A DNA stretch of 64,000 nucleotides from Guillardia theta CCMP2712 (taxonomy: Eukaryota > Cryptophyceae > Pyrenomonadales > Geminigeraceae): the NCBI RefSeq assembly GCF_000315625.1, contig NW_005434648.1, forward strand, positions 658,926 through 722,925, read 5' to 3'. Below the pieces are notes generated by a model, which did no database searches, was not told the origin of the DNA, and was given only the letters and a program-made list of their open reading frames with translations. A program made the position numbers and the translations under genes. Positions 33,601 through 43,859 of this stretch are shown one piece after another (position 1 is the first letter of the stretch; each line of letters opens with the position of its first letter).

Positions 33601-36600
33601 TCCTGGAGCTTTCATCGAGGTTGAAGTTGATGGCTACTGGTACCAGGCGTTCGTCCTCAAGTGCATCAACTCGCGGGAGGAAGTGGAGGAGTGGGAGTTT
33701 GACCCGGCGCTATTCAATGACAAGGTCGGGATGGTGCTGGTGCACTACATCAGTGGGCGTGATGATGAAGATGAATGGATCCCCAAGGACAGCGTGAGGC
33801 TGCGAGAGGACAAGCTGGCAGAGAGGAGGTGCATTCAAGAGCGACTGAAGAGAGAGCACGAGCAGCGAAGGCTAGCGCAGATCATCGATGCTGAGAAGAG
33901 AGCCGCGGCAAGAAGTGAATACATCCAGGCCAGGAAGAAGATGCGAGAGCATGAGAAGGCACTCAGAGCGGACAGGGAGAGGGAGAGGATGGCTGAGCGA
34001 GAGAGAAAGCTCAAGGCCAAGGCGGAGAAGATGAAACAGCGCGAGTTCGAGAAAGAAGAGAAGATAAAGATGAAGGAGCGGGAGAAGCAAGAGAGGATTG
34101 AGAGGAGGCAGCGGGAGCAGGAGATCAAGAAGATGGAGATGAAGAAGGCCAAAGAGCTGGAGCGTGAGCGGCAGCGTATCTTCCAGAGCAAGTCGAGCTG
34201 GTGGAAGGAGTTCGAATTCAAGGAGGGTGCCATGGTCGAAATGCAGTGGGACGGGGACTGGTGGGATGCCGTTATCATTCGCTGCATCGGGTGCCCCAAC
34301 AACACGGCAGGAGATCAGGAGGGTCAGGCAACGCAACCAACTCCTTCTGCTCCCCCTCAAGCCAAACCGGCTGTCGAGCCAGTTGTCGAGCCCGTTGTTG
34401 CCCCCGTTGTTGCGCCAGTTGTTCCACCCGTTGTCGAGCCGAATGTCATCGCAGGAGGAGAAGTTGCCATTCTGCCACCACTTGAAGGGTTTGATCCCTC
34501 CATGCTTTCTCCTCCTCCCCCTCCCCCCGGCTCGACAACGGGTGGAACAACGAAGAGCTGTCCCGCAGCAGGCAGGGGGAAGTTCTCAGCAGGTATGGAC
34601 GGCAGACGGTGAAGGAGAAGCTCAGCAGAGCATGCGAGAGCGCAAGTCAGGCAACGAGAACTCCCTCGAGTCCCTCCTCCCCTACACGGTCCCGCTCATG
34701 CAAGGGCCCAAGTTCCGCTACCCCGACGACTGGCCGGAGGACGGAGTCTACATCTGTGCTGAGGACGATCGGCCCATCGACGTGGCCCGGCTGCATCGGG
34801 TCAATGTGGACCGACTGGTGCGGATGAACAAGAAGAGGTACTCCGGGTTGACCCGGGTCAGCCCCCTCAAGGCTGGAACCTCCTTGGAGCTGCCGCTGCC
34901 CCTGGATATCATCATCGAAGACGATCCTCCTCCCCCAAAGGACCCTTGCAAGGTCGGGGTTGTGCTGGTGCACTACGTGGGAGGAGGGGAGGACGAGACT
35001 GAGTGGGTCTTCACGTGCAGCAAGCGAATGCGACCCTCGTCGGACAGGCTGTGGAACGCGTTCATCGTCGACACAGGAGGAGAAAACGAGAAGGTGAACG
35101 ACCCCAACGCGTGGAAGAAGCACTGCAAGAAGGTGCTCAAACGCGTGAAAAAGAACGACAGGAGCTGGCCGTTCTGGGAGCCGTTCTGGGATGATCCGGA
35201 GGCAGATCCCGAGACCGCAGACTACCTGACTGTTGTCAAGGAGCCCATCTGTCTGGACTTTGTGGATGCGAGGCTGGAGCAGGACACGTACGGGAAGCCG
35301 GAAGACTTCCTGGCGGACATGCGACTGATCTTCAGCAACGCCAAGAGCTACAACCCTCCTGAGCACGACTACCACAAGATGGCCGACAAGGTTTCTGCCT
35401 TCTTCGAGGAGATCTGGGCGACCGGTCACGAGGGCAACAACTGGGGGCAAGTCACCCAGAAGGATCCCAGCAAGAGCTTGCTCAAGAGCCAGCAGAAGAT
35501 CAGACCCCAGCTCAAGAAGAAAACCCCCAGCACCACCCCAGCTCCTGCTCCAGCTAAAGAGAAGACAAAGGAGAAGACAAAGGAGAAGACAAAGGAATTG
35601 TCCAAGGAGAAGTCCAAGGAGAAGACAAAGGAGAAACAGCCCAAGACTCCTGGAGACCTGCCGGTGAAGAATCTGACGGGTGAGTTGGAGGAGGTGAAGA
35701 TCAAAGCTCCTGTCAAGGAATTGCTTCTCAAATGCATCGACGAAATCTTCGGGATGAAGGATTCAGAATTGTTTCGTCTACCTGTAGACAAGCAGATCGC
35801 TCCAGACTACTATGAGGTGATCAAGAGGCCGATGGACCTGACCAAGGTCAGAGAGAAGCTGGAGAAAGGAAGGTGAAGATGAAGATGATGCGACTGCTTG
35901 CGGTTTCTGATTCTTCCTCTGCAGGTACTCGATGGTCAGCAAGTTTGTGGCTGACATGAGGCAAATCTTCGAGAACGCTTACGAGTACAACAACGAAAAC
36001 GACCAGGTCTACGAGGAAGCCAAGAGCCTGGAGAAGAAGTTTGAAAAACTTTGGAAGAAAGTTGAGAAGCAGATCGAAGAGATTCCCGCAACAAAACCTG
36101 AAAAGGAGAAGAAGGCAGAGAAGGCAGAGAAGGCAGAAGAGCTCGCCAAGACTCCCAAGAAAACACCAAAGTCGTCCAAGGGCAACGACAAGAGCAATGA
36201 CAAGAGCAATGACAACTCGGCGAAGCAATCGGAGAAAACAAGTCAGGCCAAACCAACTCCAACCAAACCAAGTCAACCCAAGATTAGTCAATCCAAGACT
36301 AGTCAAACCAAGGAAAATCGAGAGAAGTCAACGGCGAGGTGTCTCGAGGTGCTGGACAAGGTTTCCAACGACAAACACGCATGGCCCTTCGAGGAGCCGG
36401 TTGACGCGAAGAAGTTGAAACTGAAGGACTATCACAAGATTGTGAAAGAGCCCATGGACTTGTCCACGATCCGGTCGAGACTGCAAGGAGAGGAATACAA
36501 GCGGGTAGAAGAAGAATTTCACAGAGACATGCACCTGGTCTTCGACAACGCCCTACTCTTCAACCATGAAGGGGATCCCATCCACGAATACGCCGAGCAG

Positions 36601-37272
36601 CTCAAAATGAAGTTTGACAAGCTGTGGGCCAAAAATGCGAGGCCGGAGGAGGCTGCCGCCAAGAGCGAAACTCCCACGGCCGACAAGAGTGCGAAAAAAG
36701 TGTTCAAACAGGAGAAGGAAGCGGCAGCTGAAGCCAGTCAAGCCCCGGCCGCTGAACATGTAAGTGACAAAGTTGAATGAGAGACTGAGAGATGAACTCC
36801 CTCCTCCCTCCTCTCTCCTCTCCCTCCTCTCTCCTCTCCCTCCTCTCTCCTCTCCCTCCTCTCTCCTCTCCCTCCTCTCTCCTCTCTCCTCTCTTCCTCT
36901 CTCCTCTCTCCTCTCCCTCCTCTCTCCTCTCTCCTCTCCCTCCTCCCTCCTCCCTCCTCTCTCCTCTCTCCCTCTCCCTCCTCTCTCCTCTTTCCTCTCT
37001 TCTCTCCCTCCCTCCTCTCTCTCCCTCTCCCTCCCTCTCCGCTCCTTCCCCTCTCTCCTTCCTCCCTCCCCTTCCCTTCCTCTCGTTCTCGATTTTTTCG
37101 TGTCTGATGAAATTGATAGTGGTTGGATTGGGCAAAGACGACCATCCAGCAAATGCTCGACGACGAACTTTCTCTTCCCTTCCGAGAGCCTGTCAACCCC
37201 GTCGAGCTCGGGCTGGATGACTACTGGGAGGTATGATACATCCTCCTCCTCCTCCTCCTCCTCCTCAATATT

Positions 37273-37310
<38 letters not shown>

Positions 37311-37706
37311 CATCATATGCATCCACTTCGCCCTCCTCATCCTCATCCTCCTCCTTCTCGTGCTTGCTGATAATCCTCCCAGGTGATAAAGAACCCCATG
37401 GACTTGGGAACGATCAGCAAGGGGCTCAAGAGGAGGAGATACTCGTCCCTTGCCCAGGTGGTAGAGGACACGGTGCTAGTGTTTGAAAACGCGATGCTCT
37501 ACAACAACCGATCAGACCCAGTGAACAAGAGCGCCAAGGAGATGCTTGCCAACTTCAAACAGGAGCTCTCTCAGTTCGAGAGAAGAGCTGGCGGAGCAGG
37601 GCAAGCAACCCTAGGTGATACTTCTGCGAAGAAGAAACGGAGCAGAGAAGAGAATGCAGAGGAAGTAGAACCGTCGAGCAAGAAGGGCAGAAAGAGCGGA
37701 GGTGAC

Positions 37707-37738
<32 letters not shown>

Positions 37739-38680
37739 GGAAGTTCCGAAAGAAGCATCCACCAAGAAGGGAAGAAAGAGTGAAGGAGGAGCAGTTGCGG
37801 AGCAAGTTTCCACAGAACCGTCCGCCAAGAAGGGAAGAAAGAGCGGTGGCGGAGGAGGAGCAGAGGAAGTTCTGAAAGCAGCATCCAACAAGAAGGGAAG
37901 AAAGAGTGAAGGAGGAGCAGTATCAGAGGACGTGCCAACAGAACCGTCGAGCAAGAAAGGCAAAAAGAGCAGCGGGGGAGGAGCAGGAGGAGTGGAGGAG
38001 AGCGGGAAGCTGGAGATCGGGGCGACAGTCAAGATGCTGTTTGACGACGGGCAGTGGCATGAGGGGGTAGTGGACAAGTTTGACAGCAAGAAGAATAAGT
38101 ATGAAGTGCGCTTCGCAGACGGGGACGTTCAGATCACATCCTTCCCTGACCCTGACGTGAAGCTGGTGGAGGAGACAGCCTCGTCCAAGAAGCCCCAGCT
38201 CCCCCCCGAGCAGGGGTCGAGCAAGTCTCGAGGCAGGAGACCGCAGGATGAAGCTAAGGGAAGTGGAAAGAAGGGGAAGGGAGGACAAGGGGGGGAGCTG
38301 CTGGAGGACCCGGAAGCGAATCTTGGGCGCCACGTCAGCATGCTCTTTGATGACGGCGTGTGGAACAAGGTAAATCTCCTCCTCCTCCACCACCACCACC
38401 ACTGCCTCCTCCTCCTCCTCCTCCTCCTCCTCCTGTCTTGGTCTCTCTATCCTCTCCTTTGCCCTGCTGTCCGCTCCCACCCTCCCATCACCCTTCTCTT
38501 GCTTGTCCGCTCCCCCCCCCCCTCTACCAGCGGCGTTCAGCTGACATGGGGCAGGGGGTGATCATCAAGTACCACATGAGGTCGGGCAAGTATCGCATCA
38601 GGTTCGAGGACGAGGAGGAGCTCGACGTGCTGCTGCCCAACGAGGAAGTGAAGCTACTGGAGGAGTTCAGCTACACCTAG
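30612..38680 (+). CDS. Giant DDT-WHIM-PHD-Tudor-bromodomain chromatin protein
   Basis: About 2,380 residues in eight exons: 30612-32432, 32489-32940, 32992 to about 34550, about 34610-35872, 35925-36759, 37138-37230, 37383-38369 and 38531-38680; the third intron is placed only roughly. Order: DDT domain (YSTLRTFSFLLRLAPFTLLE, residues 35-90), WHIM-like part (CCEFLEEQEWCKLPLGSK), a PHD finger (LICCDGCPASYLSRC to WFCEEC, residues 265-300), five RSLRRRKLA-type basic repeats, two Tudor-like units each starting WWKEF, a charged coiled coil of about 130 residues, four bromodomains (about 35155, 35700, 36335 and 37138), five KKGRKSGG repeats and two C-terminal Tudor-like units (MLFDDGQWHEGV, MLFDDGVWNK). 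Each bromodomain keeps the acetyl-lysine-binding Asn (for example ENAYEYNN, DNALLFNH). It should act in the nucleus as a histone reader, probably with an ISWI-type remodeller, as DDT/WHIM proteins do. Confidence 0.88.
36786..37080 (+). repeat. CTCTCCTCTCCCTC minisatellite in an intron
   Basis: Repeated blocks of CCTCTCTCCTCTCC fill intron 5 of the chromatin gene (36760-37137). They are followed in the next intron (37231-37382) by (TCC)n and (ATC)n runs. The repeats lie only in introns. Confidence 0.9.
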
Positions 38681-38712
38681 GGGATCAAAACTTTAATGCA
38701 CCACCGCTGGCT

Positions 38713-40654
38713 CTACTGCAGCCCCTGGTACTGCCCCAGGTCTGCCCCGTACTTGTCCACCCCCGTGGTCGTGAAGCCGATGGCCTCGACGGGTCCCATG
38801 CCCTGAAGGAGAATGAGACGCAGGAGGTGGCGCAGTTGGGGAGGGTGGGAGAGAAAGAATGAGAGGAGGGAGGGCAGGAGGAGATGGCAAGGACGAGGGG
38901 AGGGAGGGAGGGAGGGAGGGAGGGAGGGAGGAAGTGCTTCATCGGTGAAGAGTCAGGGGAGGAGCAGGAGGGAAGGATTAGAGGAAGTAGATGGGCTTGC
39001 CTTGCCCAGCGAGGGCTGCTTGGCGTAGCCGGCAAAGGAGACGCTCTTCTTGCTGAGAAGAGACTCGAGGAGCCATGATCCGAAGAACGTCTCCCCCCTG
39101 CTGAGTCGTCAGCAGCTGCTCGGAAGAGGAAGAGGAAGCAGGAGGGAGCCGAGGGGACTGTGGACGGGGAAGAGATGGGAGAGGAAGGGTACCTGTGCGT
39201 GACTGAGAGGACAGCCTTCTGTGCGATGATGGCGTTGAACGCTGGCTTCAAGGCAGAGGCAAACTTGAGCATCTTGAGAAGAGTCAAGACTTGAAAACGA
39301 GCACAAGCATCGTGACCGCACAGAGGAAGGGAAGGAGAGGAAAGTAGAAAGAGGGAGAGAGGAGGAGAGAGTTGGAGAGGAGGAGGTGGAAACAAAGGGG
39401 AGAGTGAACAAGAGGGGGAGGAGGGGGGGGGGGGGTTGGAAGCAGAGGAGGGGGAGGGGAATAGTTTGACCTCAATCTCCGCGTTCTCGTCCTTGAGAGC
39501 GCTGAATACATCCTCCGGTGCTCCACTCATCCTCGAGTTGAGACAAGCGACAGCAGCGCAATCCTTCGGAATAAGCTCCCTGGATAGCAAACTGGTTCAG
39601 ACCTCCCCGAAACTTCTCCCCCACCTCCTCCTCCTTTTTCCCCTCCTCTGCCTCCTCCGCCTCTACCAAAGTCTCCAACTCTGCCAACGTCTCCAACTCT
39701 GCCAACGTCTCCTCCTCTGCCAACGTCTCCTCCTCCTCCCTGTCACCGGATAGCGGTTGCCTCCTCCACCGTTGCTGCTTCCACGCAGATGATCTTGGAA
39801 CCAGATGCCACAGCGCTCTCGCACTGGAGGAAGACGTTCAGTCTCACCACCCTTCCAGCAGGGACGAGCACATCACCTCCTCCTTGCTCCTCACAAGGGT
39901 CAAAACTTCGATCCCCAGTGCGCTACAGGCCTTCTTCACCTCCTCCAAGCTTGCAGAGGACATGGGTACCAGCACCCCCTCCACCCCCGCAGCCTTCGCC
40001 TCAGCCACCTGCTCGCAAGCAGCTGAGCACGAGCAGAGAAATGACTCTTGCTGAGACCTGACGCGACGATGTGACCTCGCCAGTGCGGACGACAGGGAGA
40101 GGACCAGGAAAACTTCCCTTGGCTGACAACTGCAACGCAAGTCAGTACGTGCGCATGGTCCTGCGTCCAGCTCTCACTTGCTCTTCGACGAACTTTTCGC
40201 AGTCTTGGAGTCCCGACTTGCTGTCAGCGTTCACGAAGATGGCTCCTGCCTTCTCTCTGCGCATCTTGAGGGAGAACTGACGGAATTCCACGCCATGCAG
40301 GGCGCCGTCGTCAGCATTGGGATGACGGGAGAACTCGATGGCAACACTGACAGCACCAGAAGCCTTCTTGAGAGCCTTGAAGAGCTTGGTCGAAGCCTTG
40401 GCTTCTTTTCCTTCCTCCACTACTCGGAGAAATTTCTCCACCTCCTCTTCGTTGATCGCCATCTTCAACAATCCACAACCCCGGTCCCTCCTGACACGAA
40501 GAGCTTGAACACGAGGCCTGAGGGATGAGAGCGTATTGATGCGAGAGGAGGGCGTGAGGGACAAGGAGACATGTGCTGTGGATGAGAGAAGGTAGCAGAG
40601 GGTGTGGCTGATGCAGCAGACGAGGAGGAGGACGAAGAGCGGCGCTCTGGCCAT
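38713..40654 (-). CDS. Plastid-type TrpC-like TIM-barrel protein, probably catalytically altered
   Basis: Starts MARAPLFVLLLVCCISHTLC, a signal peptide, then a Ser/Thr/Arg-rich stretch (SLTPSSRINTLSSLRPRVQA): a two-part leader as used for import into complex plastids. The mature part resembles indole-3-glycerol-phosphate synthase: SGAVSVAIEFSRHPNADDGA, SFPGPLPVVRTGE, QVAEAKAAGVEGVLVPMSSA, IEVLTLVRSKEE, ASGSKIICVEAATVEEATA and ELIPKDCAAVACLNSRMS. Where the enzyme family has an EFKRASPS-type Lys, this protein reads EFSRHPN, so the usual catalytic Lys is absent. A C-terminal extension of about 90 residues (ETFFGSWLLESLLSKKSVSF to GVDKYGADLGQYQGLQ) is not part of TrpC. One intron appears to use a GC donor after PSLGK. 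The stop lies only 32 bp from that of the chromatin gene. Confidence 0.6.
38895..38930. repeat. (GGGA)n repeat in an intron
   Basis: About eight GGGA units within an intron of the TrpC-like gene. Confidence 0.85.
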
Positions 40655-40775
40655 GGCGGCCTCCGTTCCTGCGCTTCCTGCGACAGCCCGCCTCAGAAAA
40701 TGTGAAGCTTGGAATCGAATCAAACCGATCTGACTACCCTGATCCGAATCGAACTGAACCGATTCGGCTCCTCCA
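40655..40775. promoter_or_regulatory. 121-bp bidirectional promoter
   Basis: The TrpC-like gene starts leftward at 40654 and the UBAC1-like gene rightward at 40776, so both promoters must fit in 121 bp or overlap the coding exons. The gap has GAATCGAATCAAACCGA and GAATCGAACTGAACCGA, an imperfect direct repeat of a GAATCGAA-ACCGA unit at about 40712-40762, which could be a shared binding site. Confidence 0.55.
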
Positions 40776-43129
40776 ATGCACATCAGGGTGAAGACGCTGA
40801 CGAGGAGGACGTTTGGGCTGGACGTGACGCCTGACGACTCCATCATGAGCATCAAGACGAAGCTCTCCAAGGTTCCCCCTCTCCTCCTCCTTCTCTTTAT
40901 CTCCCTCCTCTCCTCCTCCACCACGTCCTCTCTCGCCCTCACCTCCTCCTGCTCCTTCTCCCTCCTCTCCTCCTGATCCTCTCCCTCTCCCAATGTCGTG
41001 GTCTCTCAACTTCACACTCTCCTTCCTTTCTCTCTACTTTTCAGCCTCTTAGAACCGTTTGCTCGTCCATTTCCTTCATCCATTGCTTTCCTCTTTGCAC
41101 CAACGCTCCATGAGATTCCTACGCAATTCTGCCGCAACAGCATGCTGTTGACTGTTAGGGGCATCAATAGAAAAAGAATTTTTGATGCATCAGCAGGAGA
41201 CAGGCATTCCCCTCAAGGGACAGAAGCTCATCTACAAAGGAGAAGTCCTACAGACAGGAAGTGTGGAAACTTGCGGGATCTCCGATGACGATTTCCTCGT
41301 CGTCGTCGTTGCAAGGTCACCCGATGAAGTCAGTGAAGTGAAGGAGGTGGACAAGGTGAGCGAGAGCTTGTGCACTGCACCGCTTGTGATGACCGGCGAG
41401 CAGAAGAAGTCAAGCTACAACTCAGAGCAGGAGAAAGCTGAAGCCACAAGAGCAAGGTCGAGTCTCTCAGCTGCGGAGCATGGTGGGAGCTCATGGTCGG
41501 GTGCAGGGAGAAGGCTCTAGCGTCAGTGCGGAACGACAGCAATCAAGCAGGAAACTTCCCTGTGCAGTGAGAGTCTGATGGAGGAGACGCCTCGAGCCTC
41601 ACGTGCCGCAGGTTGACCGAACTCATCCAAGCGCTCGCCACCTTCTCGGTCGCGGGTCAACAGTTCCAGGTGCAAGTGGACCCGCGCTACGAGGAGGAGT
41701 CCAGGTACATGTGCCCTTGTCCTTGCGCTTCTTACCGCATCCTCGACAGAGACAGGGAAGAAGTTCGTCAGGAGGAGGAGGAGGAGGAGGAGGAGGAGGA
41801 GGAGGGAGACGGCGAGGACGAGCACGACCTTGACGGTGAAAATTGCGGTCTGATGATTGATCGATGACATGGACGGGTAGACGAAGATCAACACGATGAT
41901 GCCTACGAGGAAGAGCACGAAGATGTGACTCTTGTTGTGTCTGCTGTATTGTTCCTGACGGCAAGAGGAGGATGAGGAAGAGGAGGACGAGGAAGAAGAA
42001 GACGAGGAGGATGGCGAGGGCATGCTGTTTGAGGACAACGAGTCGCTGCAGCAGCTGCTCGACATGGGTTTCCCTGAGAACAGGGCAAGGAGAGCGATCG
42101 CAATATGTGGGGGAAATGTACAGGTGGAGGAGGAGGAGGAGGAGGACGGCAACGAGGGACTTACAAGAGGAGCAGAGGAGCATGGAGTGGTTGCTGGAGC
42201 ATGAAGGTGATCCAGGCGTCGATGAGCCGATGAGCGAGGATGAGCTGCGATCTCTTGCTCGCTCGCGACGTGAAGTGAGAAACTTGTTGTGCCAGCGGCG
42301 GGTCTTGACGCATACAGCAGGAGGTGAACGGCCCTACCAACGAGGTGAGAAGGCAGAGAGGGGAAGGAGGAAGAGATCACAAGGAAGCAGGAGGCCGTGA
42401 CTAGGCTACGAGAGATGGGCTTCTCCGAGGAAGACGTCACGCACGCGCTGCGAGCATGCGACAACAACTTCGAAGCCGCCATGGCATGGTTGCTCGGGGA
42501 TCGAGAGGTGAGGAGAAATCGTCATTGCACTGCTGACCTGAGACCCTCTCCTCATTGCTCGATGGCAGGGAGGAGGAATGGAGGAGGAGGAAGAGGACGA
42601 GGAAGAGGACGAGGAGGAACAAGAGGAGGAGGAGGGCGGTATCGACATGAGGGGATCGAACTTGAATCCTGCCTTCCTGGACTCGACAGAGATGCGACAA
42701 GTGAGGGGAGGGAAGTTGGTCTCCGTCTCTCACCTCCCCCGCAGATCCTGTCGAACCCAAGAGTAGTAATGCAGCTCCAAGAGATGCTGTCTGACCCTGA
42801 GAGCATGAGAAATCATCTCAACAACCCTGAGGTTTTCTCCCTCCCTTCTTCCCTCTCTCCTGCCCCTTTTTTCCCCTCCTTCTCTCCATCTTCTATTGCA
42901 TTGCTATCTCCCTCTCCATCTTCTTTCCAAATCCATTCCCCTTCTTCTCTGCCTCCTCTCTCCCCTTTCGATCTCTTTTTTTGTGTCTTCTTCCTCATCC
43001 TCCTCATCCTCTCCCTCACTTCCTTCTCCTCTCTCGCAGCTCATCACTTCATCTCAGATGCTTCAGATCTTACAAGCCTTCAACAACCACAACTTGCAGT
43101 ATCGACCTGATGACAACGAACCAGCCTAA
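40776..43129 (+). CDS. UBAC1: UBAC1 (KPC2) homologue, UBL-UBA-UBA-STI1-like
   Basis: Proteasome-adaptor type protein; in animals UBAC1 is the non-catalytic subunit of the KPC ubiquitin ligase. The N-terminal ubiquitin-like domain is split by an intron: MHIRVKTLTRRTFGLDVTPD before it and QETGIPLKGQKLIYKGEVLQ, DDDFLVVVVARS after it. A middle helix reads LTELIQALATFSVAG. Then come UBA1 (QQLLDMGFPENRARRAIAIC, about 42045), EGDPGVDEPMSEDELRSLA after it, and UBA2 (TRLREMGFSEEDVTHALRAC with AAMAWLLGDRE, about 42400). The C-terminal part reads LSNPRVVMQLQEMLSDPESM and SSQMLQILQAFNNHN, as in the UBAC1 tail. The sequence is rich in Glu runs from GAG/GAA repeats at 41770-41805 and 42575-42630, one of which may be intronic. 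Several exon limits are unsure. Confidence 0.8.
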
Positions 43130-43859
43130 TAAACTCCTACCAATGTCAGCCCCCCCCCACCCCCCTGTTTCGAAATTTATCACCCACCCTATGCCGTCTC
43201 GTTATGCCGCCAGACGGATCTCGAAACCATCTCTCCCCTCCCCTCCCCTCCCCTCCCCTCCCCCTCCCTCTCCCTCCCCTCCCCTCCTCCCCCTCCTCCT
43301 CCCCTCCCCTCCTCTCCTCTCCTCTCCTCTCCCCCCTCTCCTCTCTTCCCCTCCTCCTCACCAGCGCGTGTCTGTCCCCTTACCTTGTCATCCCTTCTCC
43401 TTCTCATCCTCCTCTTCATATTTCATCTCCTCTCCTCCCCTTCTCTCTTCCCTCCCTCGCCTCAGCAATTTTCTACTGAGATTTCTGTTCATCTCTCGTC
43501 TGTTTTCCTATCTCGAATGTGCAGCTTCTTTCTACCTATCGTTGCTCCATCGCATTTCATAGCTCGTTCTCTTAGCAAGCTCTCCTCCTCAGGTCGCAAC
43601 TCCCAGTTCTGACTTGATGCGTTGTCAAGATTGCAGGCACACAGGAGATGCAGAGATGTACATTCGAGCTCTCGTCACGTTAGCATTGGGTCGGTAGCAA
43701 CAACTTCCTTGCAGCGACGAGCAAGACCAACGGCAGCGACATCATCTAAAACTTTCTTGTTTACAGTCTTTTGTATCATCGTTGAAGCGAATTCCTCCTC
43801 TCACAGCGAGGTATCCTTCAGAATCGTTTGTCGACGCGCTGAGAGAGCATCAGGTGAAG
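43130..43859. other. Pyrimidine-rich gap between UBAC1 and the oxygenase gene
   Basis: About 730 bp. 43225-43450 is CCCCTC/CTCCTC simple sequence. From about 43600 the composition becomes ordinary and may hold a 5' exon or leader of the next gene (an AG acceptor and open frame end at 43860), but I cannot prove one. Confidence 0.5.

Noticed and set aside
36792-37326. Ser/Leu-rich and Arg/Glu-rich frames inside the chromatin gene
   Set aside because: They lie in introns made of CTCTCC minisatellite; the flanking bromodomain exons splice across them.
37680-37980. KKGRKSGG repeats as AT-hooks
   Set aside because: They lack the central GRP core of an AT-hook; better described as basic low-complexity repeats.
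43146-43562. Pro/Ser and Arg/Gly frames
   Set aside because: CCCCTC simple repeat between genes.
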